DNA of 5,547 nucleotides from Planctomycetes bacterium RBG_13_46_10 (GTDB lineage: Bacteria > Planctomycetota > Phycisphaerae > Sedimentisphaerales > Anaerobacaceae), in NCBI GenBank assembly GCA_001824645.1, contig MHYD01000091.1:8235-13781 (forward strand), read 5' to 3'. Below are positions 1 through 5,547 of this stretch, piece after piece. The notes below the pieces were generated by a model. The model saw only the letters and a list, made by a program, of their open reading frames with translations, was not told the origin of the DNA and did not search any database. Numbering within the stretch: position 1 is the stretch's first letter; each line of letters starts with the position of its first letter. The position numbers were made by a program, and so were the translations under genes.

Positions 1-615
1 AGCGCTGAGCAATGGCTGAAAGCTAATCGCCGCATAATAGCAGCGCTGCTTACGCAGGAGGAGGACATAGTACATCTATCCGACCAGGAAGTGGTTGAAT
101 CAACCGAGCGGTATATAAGCTATTACGACAGAGAGCTAGTGCTTATTGATTGGGACTCGGCTTTTGTTGTAGGCCAGCATGATTCTCTCGACGACGTCCT
201 GCACATAATAGAGTTGGCCAATGTGCAGCTTGTAGAACTTGCCGCATACGACCGCATTCTTGATGATGCGCTTCAGGTATCCTACCGTGATATCACCCAG
301 ATGCGTTTCCATTCTCGCCGGGAGGTGCATAAGAAGCTGCGCGAAATACGAATCGACGTTTCGCGCCTCGATGATGAGCTGTCTAATATAACTAAATTTT
401 TTGGCGACTGGTATTTGGCGCAAATCCATACAAATCTTGCCAGCCGATTTCACCTGCCCGATTGGCACCGCACCATCGATGAAAAGCTTGAAACCCTCCA
501 TAACCTCTATCAGATTCTGCAGCAGGACAGGTTCGATTTTCTTATGTTCGTGCTTGAAGCAACTATCGTTTTGCTCTTTGTTATTGACCTGCTTTTGCTG
601 CTGTATCACTCATAG
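1..615 (+). CDS. Partial RMD1/DUF155-like protein with C-terminal membrane anchor (5' end missing)
   Basis: The frame is open from the first base to the TAG at 613-615, giving 204 visible residues, so the true start lies upstream; the GTG at 91 is probably internal. The visible part begins with a polar helical stretch, followed by YYDRELVLIDWDSAF (about residues 41-55). Long amphipathic helices come next, including ELANVQLVELAAYDRILDD and a basic segment around HSRREVHKKLREIR. Then comes a DWHRTIDEKLETLHNLYQIL stretch, and one hydrophobic helix at about residues 180-201 ends almost at the C-terminus. This order (an IDWD-type strand, helical coiled region, 'KLETL..LY' helix, terminal membrane helix) resembles the RMD1/DUF155 family. 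Eukaryotic members include mitochondrial inner-membrane proteins; the bacterial members have no settled function. I infer an inner-membrane protein with its bulk on one side. Family assignment rests on pattern memory and is moderate; that the gene is real and truncated by the window edge is near certain. Confidence 0.8.
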   Translation, partial: SAEQWLKANRRIIAALLTQEEDIVHLSDQEVVESTERYISYYDRELVLIDWDSAFVVGQHDSLDDVLHIIELANVQLVELAAYDRILDDALQVSYRDITQMRFHSRREVHKKLREIRIDVSRLDDELSNITKFFGDWYLAQIHTNLASRFHLPDWHRTIDEKLETLHNLYQILQQDRFDFLMFVLEATIVLLFVIDLLLLLYHS

Positions 616-638
616 AGTAGAAAGAACTTATTTGAGAT

Positions 639-655
639 GTTAAACACATTTTAAC
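639..655. repeat. Perfect inverted repeat GTTAAA-CACAT-TTTAAC
   Basis: Six-base arms (639-644 and 650-655) are exact reverse complements around a five-base centre. The element lies in the gap between the RMD1-like gene and the permease gene. It is not followed directly by a T-run, so it does not look like a terminator. An operator for a dimeric regulator is possible, but AT-rich six-base arms can arise by chance. Confidence 0.35.
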
Positions 656-679
656 TTTAGGCACTTTAGCTCACTTTAG
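654..679. repeat. Three direct copies of ACTTTAG
   Basis: ACTTTAG occurs at 654-660, 663-669 and 673-679, so the repeat starts are 9 and 10 bases apart, close to one helical turn. The last two copies share the longer form CACTTTAG. A run of seven T follows at 682-688. The cluster sits 25 bases ahead of the likely permease start at 704 and overlaps the end of the inverted repeat at 639-655. No pairing partner (CTAAAGT) is present nearby, so this is not a hairpin. It may be a regulator-binding array or slippage-derived sequence. Confidence 0.4.
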
Positions 680-703
680 GCTTTTTTTCTGTTGATAATT
701 GGC

Positions 704-1513
704 ATGAATTTTTATGATATTTTGAACATGTGTCCCGAGGAAATAACCGGTTTGTTTTTCTTTGGCTTTATAGTAGGAACTACAGGAACTTTAATCGGCG
801 CCGGCGGTGGCTTCCTGATAATGCCAGCATTTCTGATTTTTTATAAAGAAAAAGAGCCAACGGTGCTTACTGCCATTTCACTGGCTGTAGTTTGCGCCAA
901 TGCTGTTTCCGGCAGTATTGCCTATGCAAAAATGAGGCGAATAAATTACCGCGCTGGTTTATTATTCGCACTTGCAGCGGTGCCGGGGGCTATTGCCGGT
1001 GCATTAATTATCAATTACATTCCCATCAGAGCATTTGACATATTGTTTGGCATTACCCTGATATTTGTCGGAACGTATCTGTTTATCTCAGTGCAAAAAC
1101 GGCTCAATACCCAACATGCTGATGCGAAATCGATACCACCATACAATGTTAAAGTCGGTATGGCAATCAGCACGGTGGTAGGATTGCTTTCGAGCCTCTT
1201 AGGCATCGGCGGAGGTATTATTCATGTGCCAATGATGGTATATGTGTTGAATTTTCCTGTACATTTTGCAACTGCCACAAGCCATTTTACACTTGCGATA
1301 ATGGCAATGGCAGGCACCATCGTGCATATATACCAAGGCGACTTGGCCGGTCAGTGGCCGCTCGTATTAATGCTGGCAGCCGGAGTAATAGTTGGTGCTC
1401 AAATCGGTGCCGGAATTTCGCAGAGATTCACCAGTTCCTGGATAATTAAATTTCTGGCTATCGCGATTTTAATTGTCGGACTACGGATTATTTACCAGGG
1501 ATTTACTTTATAA
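704..1513 (+). CDS. Sulfite exporter TauE/SafE family membrane permease
   Basis: This is a 269-residue integral membrane protein that is hydrophobic almost throughout. It shows the two-repeat architecture of the TauE/SafE family (Pfam PF01925). The first glycine-rich signature is GTLIGAGGGFLIMPAFL at residues 28-44, and its counterpart SSLLGIGGGIIHVPMMV is at 163-179, followed by the family-typical ATATSHF at 189-195. A polar loop around 131-150 separates the halves, and I estimate seven to eight membrane helices. Length is normal for the family. Relatives export sulfite, sulfoacetate or other small organosulfur anions, but many have no known substrate and nothing nearby points to sulfur metabolism. 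I chose ATG 704. The frame extends to a TTG at 692, and an ATG at 728 is also possible; none has a convincing Shine-Dalgarno. The repeats at 639-679 lie directly upstream. The next gene starts 87 bases downstream, beyond a small hairpin, so co-transcription is uncertain. Confidence 0.92.
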   Translation: MNFYDILNMCPEEITGLFFFGFIVGTTGTLIGAGGGFLIMPAFLIFYKEKEPTVLTAISLAVVCANAVSGSIAYAKMRRINYRAGLLFALAAVPGAIAGALIINYIPIRAFDILFGITLIFVGTYLFISVQKRLNTQHADAKSIPPYNVKVGMAISTVVGLLSSLLGIGGGIIHVPMMVYVLNFPVHFATATSHFTLAIMAMAGTIVHIYQGDLAGQWPLVLMLAAGVIVGAQIGAGISQRFTSSWIIKFLAIAILIVGLRIIYQGFTL

Positions 1514-1531
1514 AGCAGGATTCGCGGATAT

Positions 1532-1548
1532 AAAAACTGCAAGTTTTT
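1532..1548 (+). terminator. Small hairpin AAAAACT-GCA-AGTTTTT, possible weak terminator
   Basis: A perfect seven-base stem (1532-1538 with 1542-1548) closes a three-base loop and ends in a run of five T. It begins 19 bases after the permease stop codon. The stem has only one G-C pair, so it would be weak. The A-run/T-run symmetry could serve both strands. A competing fold, TGCAA (1538-1542) with TTGCA (1551-1555), uses the same bases. Confidence 0.35.
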
Positions 1549-1587
1549 GTTTGCAAATAATTCTGATAAAATAACAGTATAACCTTC

Positions 1588-1594
1588 AAAGGAG
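1588..1594 (+). promoter_or_regulatory. Shine-Dalgarno AAAGGAG for the C45-like gene
   Basis: AAAGGAG lies six bases ahead of the GTG at 1601. It is the best ribosome binding site in the window and decides the start in favour of GTG over the in-frame ATG at 1631. Confidence 0.75.
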
Positions 1595-1600
1595 ATTAGT

Positions 1601-2872
1601 GTGAGAAACTACTTTACTAACATCGCTGAAATGCAGAAACAGTTTATATTAACCACAATTCTACTGCTGCTTCTAAGTGCAATCGGCTTTGCCGAGCCGA
1701 ACGATATCTTTTGTAAAGAGACCGTCGTAACCAGCAGCCCAAAAGACTTCGTGGAAGTACGGCATGTTGTTATTAAGGGCACAAACTTCCAGATAGGGAA
1801 AAAGATTGCGGAAATAGCCCAAAAAAACAACCTTGTTATGGCTCTTTCAGGACTTGATAATTCGCGAAACAGGATGCAGCGTACGTATATAGAGCAGAAC
1901 TACCCGATACATTATGAGCGCATGAAAGGAGCAGCAGCAACATTAGGGTGGAATTTGCATGATGATTCTTTTGACTTTTCCGGATTGCTTGTGCAGATGG
2001 AGCTTCCGGGAATAACAGGCTGCACGGCGGTATTTTACCCGGCGCCTTTTACAGAAGCCGGTCATAATGTATTGAGCCGAAACTTCGATTTCTCAACAAG
2101 GACACTTCAGGTAACAAATCCGAAAACTGGCAAAAAACCGGCTCTTGTCAGCCCCTACGTGTTCGAGATATATCCGGATAAAGGTTATGCCAGTCTTTAC
2201 ATCAGCGCTTATGAATATTTGGGAGGTGTTCTCGATGGAATAAATTCACAGGGACTGGTTGTAGCAGTTTTTGCAGAAATGGAAACAATGGGAGTTTCAA
2301 AGCCAACGGCGGGGGTTGGAATTCACGAGATATTGTGTATGCGTTATTTACTTGACACATGCAAGGATGTTGAACAGGCGAAAGAAGCACTTCTGTCTCT
2401 AAAGCATTTTTATATTTACATTCCCTGTCATTATCTGATTGCAGATAGAAATGGAAAGAGCTTTATCTTCGAGTTTTCGCCGCAGCGCGACAAAACATTT
2501 ATCACAGACGGCAACGGCCTACAATGTATAACGAACCATCTTGTGTACAAATACGATAATGCCGACACCGTGCCGGACGGCTTGAAGGAAAGTGCCAATC
2601 GCCTGGAGATTCTTCATAAGGCCTTGAAATCGGGTGGGAAATTTAATATCGAGCAGATAAAAGAGATAAATGGTCGTGTCGCAGTACCGCCTTTTGCTAA
2701 GTGGAATCCGCAATCTCCGCCATGGAGAACGCTATGGCACAGTATTTACGATATCAATGAAAGAAAAATGAGTGTTAAATTCTATCTGGGCGAAGAACCC
2801 GACCCGAAAGATAAAACCAGGATAATGTTAAAATATTCAGATTATATTGACTTTAAGTTGAGTGAGAATTAA
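1601..2872 (+). CDS. Exported Ntn-hydrolase, acyl-CoA:6-APA acyltransferase / peptidase C45-like
   Basis: This 423-residue protein has a signal peptide: a short polar start, a hydrophobic core at about 15-30, and a likely cut after SAIGFA before EPND. The mature part opens with VVIKGTNFQIGKKIAEIA (57-72), matching the family's N-terminal 'leG..yeiG' element. C141 in GITG-CTAVFYP is the expected nucleophile, exposed by self-cleavage between G140 and C141. GHNVLSRNFDF (154-164) supplies the family Arg-Asn-x-Asp motif, GINSQGLVVAVF (213-224) the oxyanion-type Asn, and ITNHL (310-314) another conserved Asn. The C-terminal WHSIYDINERKMSVKFY is the usual closing strand. These fit Pfam AAT (PF03417), an Ntn-hydrolase clan whose members cleave or form amide bonds in N-acyl amino acids, penicillins and related compounds; choloylglycine hydrolases are cousins. 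The substrate cannot be read from sequence. GTG 1601 is chosen for its Shine-Dalgarno. The Nudix gene follows 25 bases later, suggesting co-transcription. Confidence 0.85.
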   Translation: MRNYFTNIAEMQKQFILTTILLLLLSAIGFAEPNDIFCKETVVTSSPKDFVEVRHVVIKGTNFQIGKKIAEIAQKNNLVMALSGLDNSRNRMQRTYIEQNYPIHYERMKGAAATLGWNLHDDSFDFSGLLVQMELPGITGCTAVFYPAPFTEAGHNVLSRNFDFSTRTLQVTNPKTGKKPALVSPYVFEIYPDKGYASLYISAYEYLGGVLDGINSQGLVVAVFAEMETMGVSKPTAGVGIHEILCMRYLLDTCKDVEQAKEALLSLKHFYIYIPCHYLIADRNGKSFIFEFSPQRDKTFITDGNGLQCITNHLVYKYDNADTVPDGLKESANRLEILHKALKSGGKFNIEQIKEINGRVAVPPFAKWNPQSPPWRTLWHSIYDINERKMSVKFYLGEEPDPKDKTRIMLKYSDYIDFKLSEN

Positions 2873-2885
2873 AAATGGCGTCTCT

Positions 2886-2892
2886 AAAAGGG
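2886..2892 (+). promoter_or_regulatory. Shine-Dalgarno AAAAGGG deciding the Nudix gene start
   Basis: AAAAGGG is separated by five bases from ATG 2898. The frame extends further upstream to a GTG at 2862, inside the preceding gene, but that codon has no comparable site. The internal ATG is therefore preferred. Confidence 0.55.
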
Positions 2893-2897
2893 TAAAT

Positions 2898-3560
2898 ATG
2901 GCACAGGAAGAACAGGTATTAGTCGTCCAGCGGAAAGTTGTCGAAAAGGTCGGAATCTTTCACGGCCTTGTTTTTGACGTTGACCGCTATCTTCGCGAGA
3001 TTTTTGTCCCTGGCGTTCCGCGTTTCATTCCGAGAACGCAGGCAGAAAAAGACCCATCCTACAAGCAGCTTATTCCGTACGTTATAATGGCGTGTGACGG
3101 CAAGTTACTCAGCTACGTCCGAGGAAAGCGAGCGGGTGAGACCCGGCTTGTCGGGCTAAGGTCCATCGGCATCGGAGGCCATATTAATCCCGTTGATGAT
3201 ATGCCATTATTCAATACAAACTTCTATGACACTTACATTGCCGCTGTCCAGCGGGAAGTGGCGGAGGAAGTATCTGTCCAGGCAAATCATACCGATAAAA
3301 TTGTTGCCTTGCTCAACGATGATTCCACTGAGGTCGGCAGCGTGCACCTTGGAATCGTTCACTATTGGAATCTGGATGCCCCAAAGGTCGCCAAGCGTGA
3401 GCAGATGATTAGCCAGATGTCTTTTGAGACAGCGGCCAAGCTGCTGGAAGTCCGGGATACTATGGAGACATGGTCGCAGTTGTGCCTCGACGGCCTCGCC
3501 AAGATGGAAAAATGCATAGAATCAGAATCAAAGCCGGGTACCATATACCAAAAGGAATAA
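2898..3560 (+). CDS. Divergent Nudix-type protein
   Basis: This is a 220-residue soluble protein without signal peptide or membrane helix. A strand region (YVIMACDGKLLSYVRGKR, 61-78) leads into GLRSIGIGGHINPVDD (86-101) and then AAVQREVAEEVSV (115-127). The last segment matches the REUxEExGU half of the Nudix box: R119, E120, E123 and E124 are all present and would bind the divalent metal, while the usual Gly is Ser126. The GGH element sits about 11 residues further upstream than in a standard G-x5-E-x7-REUxEE box, so there is an insertion (roughly DMPLFNTNFYD). LGIVHYWNL (151-159) fits the strand expected after the Nudix helix. Nudix enzymes hydrolyse nucleoside diphosphate-linked compounds; the substrate here is unknown. 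The start was chosen by the AAAAGGG ahead of ATG 2898; a GTG at 2862 would add 12 residues and overlap the preceding gene. Probably co-transcribed with that gene, though no functional link is evident. Confidence 0.8.
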   Translation: MAQEEQVLVVQRKVVEKVGIFHGLVFDVDRYLREIFVPGVPRFIPRTQAEKDPSYKQLIPYVIMACDGKLLSYVRGKRAGETRLVGLRSIGIGGHINPVDDMPLFNTNFYDTYIAAVQREVAEEVSVQANHTDKIVALLNDDSTEVGSVHLGIVHYWNLDAPKVAKREQMISQMSFETAAKLLEVRDTMETWSQLCLDGLAKMEKCIESESKPGTIYQKE

Positions 3561-3626
3561 TAAACCGACAGGCTCAAGCCCACCTTATCAATCTACGCTA
3601 CATTCCGAGTCCCTGGAGCATGACTG

Positions 3627-3959
3627 TTAATACCCCGTGTGATTTAGTTGCTCTATCAAATCATTTAATTGAGAGTAATATTGAAATACACCAGGAAATA
3701 GCTTTATCAGGAGATAGACAACCAAAATTGTAACTATGCTAATGATAGTCGTAATTATGATTTTGGTGTTTTTTTTGTAGTGTGGGTGAAACCAAACAAG
3801 TGGTAGTACGAGGGGGCCAACAAACAGAAAAGCAACTATAATATTAGATGTTGAAAAATACCATTTTGTTTTACCGGCTCTATCAAGAAACTCGCCGCAG
3901 AACCGGCACTTGATGGCTTCCGACTGTATCTGCTCTGCACAAAATGGACATTTCTTCAT
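3627..3959 (-). CDS. Small zinc-ribbon protein with two membrane helices
   Basis: From ATG 3957-3959 the product is 110 residues. It opens with MKKCPFCAEQIQSEAIKCRF, a common bacterial zinc ribbon in which two CxxC pairs (residues 4/7 and 18/21) bind one zinc ion. Two hydrophobic segments follow, at about residues 40-58 and 66-88, with a basic HPHYKKNTK stretch between them. A short polar tail ends the protein. I infer an inner-membrane protein with the ribbon in the cytoplasm; function is unknown. The frame stays open to an ATG at 4041-4043, which would add 28 residues, and another ATG lies at 3999-4001. I prefer the short form because zinc ribbons of this type usually begin at MKKCPFC. In addition, a TATAAT lies only three bases ahead of ATG 4043, which would put transcription start inside the long form. 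An AAAGAAG 11 bases upstream of 3959 is a weak ribosome site. The gene is convergent with the Nudix gene and much more AT-rich than its neighbours. Confidence 0.75.
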   Translation of the reverse strand: MKKCPFCAEQIQSEAIKCRFCGEFLDRAGKTKWYFSTSNIIVAFLFVGPLVLPLVWFHPHYKKNTKIIITTIISIVTILVVYLLIKLFPGVFQYYSQLNDLIEQLNHTGY

Positions 3960-4046
3960 GCGAGATGTGTCTTCTTTAGATGGCTGTTTTTGTTCCAGCA
4001 TCGGCTTTTCTGCACAATAATATGTATCTAATTTTACTCCCATATT

Positions 4047-4052
4047 ATTATA
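4047..4052 (-). promoter_or_regulatory. Candidate -10 box TATAAT for the zinc-ribbon gene
   Basis: The minus strand reads TATAAT here, the exact sigma-70-type -10 consensus. A partial -35 match, TGAACA (4072-4077, minus strand), lies 19 bases upstream, which is longer than ideal. If functional, transcription would begin close to 4040, leaving a leader of about 80 bases before ATG 3959. Confidence 0.3.
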
Positions 4053-4143
4053 TCGGCTCTTTAGGAAGGTTTGTTCAGATTGCCTCTATATTTAATTTAT
4101 AACATGCCTAAGGTACTATACATTTTTCTTGCCCATTTCATCT

Positions 4144-4149
4144 AAAGGA
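4144..4149 (+). promoter_or_regulatory. Distant Shine-Dalgarno AAAGGA for the SGNH gene
   Basis: AAAGGA ends 14 bases before ATG 4164, which is longer than the usual 5-9 spacing. A stop codon in frame at 4143-4145, with no start codon in between, means ATG 4164 is the first possible start. It also gives a proper signal peptide, so the start is secure even though the ribosome site is poorly placed. Confidence 0.4.
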
Positions 4150-4163
4150 CGTATATTTCCCCT

Positions 4164-5468
4164 ATGAGAAAATTTATATTGCTACCACTATTGCTCGTTT
4201 TAACCCCAGTTCTACCGCTTTTGGCAGTGGAGCTGGAATCCCTGCCCTCTGACCCGTATTTTGCCGCATATAAACCGTTCAAGGCACCACAACCTGAAGG
4301 TTTGCTATTAAAGCCTGGCGACCGGCTGGCAATATGCGGCGATTCGATTACCGAGCAGAAAATGTATTCACGGATCATCGAAACCTATTTGACTGTGAGC
4401 GTTCCACGGCTGAATGTCACTGTCCGCCAGCACGGATGGGGCGGGGAGAAATCTCCGGGGCTGCTGGCACGGATGGAAAATGATGTCCTGCGTTTTAAGC
4501 CGACTATTGTCACCACCTGTTACGGCATGAACGACCATAATTACCAGACATACCAGGAAGAGTTCGGCCGTATCTATCGTGATGCCTCGCGAGCCATTAT
4601 TCAGAAATTCAAGGAAACCGGTGTAAGGGTTATCCAGGGCGCAGCGGGTAACGTCGGCATAAAGCCACCATGGGCCGCGAAAGCCGATGACACGGTTGAC
4701 AACCTCAATCTAAGCCTGCTGGAATTTCGTAATATTGATGTCACACTGGCCCACGAAGAGAATGTCGCCTTTGCCGATTGCTTTCTGCCCATGCTGGTTG
4801 CCGGATTTGAGGCCAAAAAGAAATACGGTGACAGTTATATGCTATCTGGTAAAGACGGTGTTCATCCCGGCTGGGCCGGCCATCTGGTAATGGCTTATGC
4901 TTTTCTTAAAGCGATGGGTTTGGACGGAAACATCGGAACTATTACGCTCGATTTGGCTTCCGGCGAGGCGACCGCCTCAGAGGGCCACCAGATACTGGAA
5001 TCTGATTCGAACGAGGTCGAGGTGAAAAGCAGCCGCTATCCGTTCTGCGCTACAGGACCAATCGACAAGGATTCGAGCATTCGTTCCGGCATGACGTTGG
5101 TCCCATTTAATGAGGAGCTTAACCGTTTCATCCTCTTAGTTAAAAATACATCCGCGAATCGATATCGCATCACCTGGGGCAAAAACTCGAAAACCTATAC
5201 TGCCGAAGAATTGACCAAAGGAATTAATCTGGCAGCCGATTTTGAACTCAATCCTTTCACCCATGCTTTCCTAATGGTCGATGAAATAGTGGGAAGGAAG
5301 CAGGCATTCGAAACCAAGCAAATGAAAGAAATGATGCATGGCAAGGCAGGCAGCGAGGACATGGAAGGTACAGTGGCCAAGACTGAGTCGGAACGCGATA
5401 AGCTGACGGCTTTCATCAAGGCTGCTATCGTACCAGTCACGCATACGATTCGTATTGTGGCTGAATAG
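4164..5468 (+). CDS. Exported SGNH/GDSL hydrolase
   Basis: This 434-residue protein has a clear signal peptide (MRKF, a hydrophobic core to about residue 20, likely cut after PLLA before VELE). The SGNH fold covers roughly residues 50-255. Block I is ICGDSIT with nucleophile Ser61. Block II is QHGWGGEKS with the oxyanion glycine near 93-94. Block III is YGMNDHN with Asn123, and block V is DGVHPGWAGH with catalytic Asp231 and His234. All four namesake residues are present, so activity is expected. Family members remove acetyl or other acyl groups from polysaccharides, lipids or small esters; the substrate cannot be assigned here. The C-terminal 180 residues (FNEELNRF, a WGKNS segment, NPF, then a KQAFET helix) form a conserved extension I recall from planctomycetal and related SGNH proteins. 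The last about 30 residues contain a charged helix and a short hydrophobic end, not a membrane anchor. The gene appears to be a single transcription unit with its own promoter region. Confidence 0.92.
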   Translation: MRKFILLPLLLVLTPVLPLLAVELESLPSDPYFAAYKPFKAPQPEGLLLKPGDRLAICGDSITEQKMYSRIIETYLTVSVPRLNVTVRQHGWGGEKSPGLLARMENDVLRFKPTIVTTCYGMNDHNYQTYQEEFGRIYRDASRAIIQKFKETGVRVIQGAAGNVGIKPPWAAKADDTVDNLNLSLLEFRNIDVTLAHEENVAFADCFLPMLVAGFEAKKKYGDSYMLSGKDGVHPGWAGHLVMAYAFLKAMGLDGNIGTITLDLASGEATASEGHQILESDSNEVEVKSSRYPFCATGPIDKDSSIRSGMTLVPFNEELNRFILLVKNTSANRYRITWGKNSKTYTAEELTKGINLAADFELNPFTHAFLMVDEIVGRKQAFETKQMKEMMHGKAGSEDMEGTVAKTESERDKLTAFIKAAIVPVTHTIRIVAE

Positions 5469-5489
5469 TTAAGATTTTGTAGCGACTGT

Positions 5490-5510
5490 CTTGAAAATCA
5501 AGCAATTTTT
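5490..5510 (+). terminator. Candidate terminator after the SGNH gene
   Basis: CTTGA (5490-5494) pairs perfectly with TCAAG (5498-5502) across an AAA loop, and five T follow at 5506-5510 after a three-base CAA spacer. It starts 22 bases after the stop codon, the right place for a terminator, but a five-base stem with two G-C pairs is weak. Confidence 0.4.
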
Positions 5511-5547
5511 GGATTCCAGAATTCATTTTTAGCCACCATCGTATTGA

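Larger units (their letters stand above)
4044..4163. other. Divergent intergenic region
   Basis: This AT-rich stretch separates the minus-strand zinc-ribbon gene from the plus-strand SGNH gene and must hold promoters for both unless either is expressed by read-through. On the minus strand a TATAAT is clear. On the plus strand, TATAAC (4098-4103) and TATACA (4117-4122) are -10-like, but neither has a good -35 partner at 16-18 bases. No RNA gene or small coding frame is evident. Confidence 0.5.

Noticed and set aside
136..609. 157-residue open frame on the minus strand opposite the RMD1-like gene
   Set aside because: It lies entirely antisense to a gene with coherent protein features, has no recognisable domain, and its composition reads as a reverse-strand shadow.
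654..688. ACTTTAG repeats followed by T7 as a rho-independent terminator for the first gene
   Set aside because: The repeats are direct copies with no complementary arm nearby, so no stem can form before the T-run.
2862..2897. GTG 2862 as the Nudix gene start, overlapping the C45-like gene
   Set aside because: The ATG at 2898 has a far better Shine-Dalgarno. The extra residues (RIKNGVSKRVN) look like read-through of an intergenic stretch and show no domain feature.
704..3560. A permease, C45 hydrolase and Nudix defence or antibiotic-processing cluster
   Set aside because: The permease is separated from the C45-like gene by 87 bases with a possible terminator, no immunity, sensor or nuclease domain is present, and the families are common housekeeping or accessory types.
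3561..3626. Bidirectional terminator between the convergent Nudix and zinc-ribbon genes
   Set aside because: Only a four-base GGCT/AGCC stem with a two-base loop is visible and no T-run follows on either strand.
3470..3733. 87-residue plus-strand frame overlapping the end of the Nudix gene and the end of the zinc-ribbon gene
   Set aside because: It is out of frame with the Nudix gene, antisense to the zinc-ribbon gene, has no ribosome site, and shows no recognisable motif.
4142..4378. 78-residue minus-strand frame over the start of the SGNH gene
   Set aside because: It is antisense to the signal peptide and block I of a well-supported gene.
5195..5440. 81-residue minus-strand frame within the SGNH gene
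   Set aside because: It is antisense to the conserved C-terminal region of the SGNH protein, with no independent support.

Overview
The window looks like ordinary bacterial chromosome. No mobile element, CRISPR array, rRNA or tRNA gene is visible. Five plus-strand genes and one minus-strand gene fill most of it, and every gap between genes is under 125 bases. GC content by eye is moderate, about 40-57% inside most genes, with a clear AT-rich patch over the minus-strand gene. An uncultured member of the Planctomycetota/PVC group is the best guess. The reason is the large secreted SGNH hydrolase, whose C-terminal region (FNEELNRF, then a WGKNS stretch, then NPF and a KQAFET stretch) I recall from proteins of that group. 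This is an inference from remembered family patterns, and no marker gene in the window settles it.

Layout from left to right. (1) Positions 1-615 hold the 3' part of a gene for a protein anchored by a C-terminal membrane helix, resembling the RMD1/DUF155 family. (2) A short AT-rich gap carries a perfect inverted repeat and three ACTTTAG repeats. It leads into a TauE/SafE-type membrane permease (704-1513). (3) A second gap with a small hairpin and a good Shine-Dalgarno precedes an exported Ntn-hydrolase of the acyltransferase/peptidase C45 type (1601-2872). (4) A divergent Nudix-type protein (2898-3560) follows 25 bases later, probably in the same transcript. (5) A convergent minus-strand gene (3627-3959, possibly to 4043) encodes a small zinc-ribbon protein with two membrane helices. 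(6) A divergent 120-base intergenic region leads to an exported SGNH/GDSL esterase-like protein (4164-5468), followed by a small hairpin and a T-run.

The genes do not form an obvious pathway. Two encode exported hydrolases with intact catalytic motifs (C45-like and SGNH), two encode membrane proteins of unknown physiological substrate, and the Nudix protein is presumably cytoplasmic. The only likely operon is C45-Nudix. I found no convincing evidence for a new multi-gene system. The points most worth a second look are the rearranged Nudix motif, the AT-rich zinc-ribbon gene with its start-site ambiguity, and the repeat cluster upstream of the permease.
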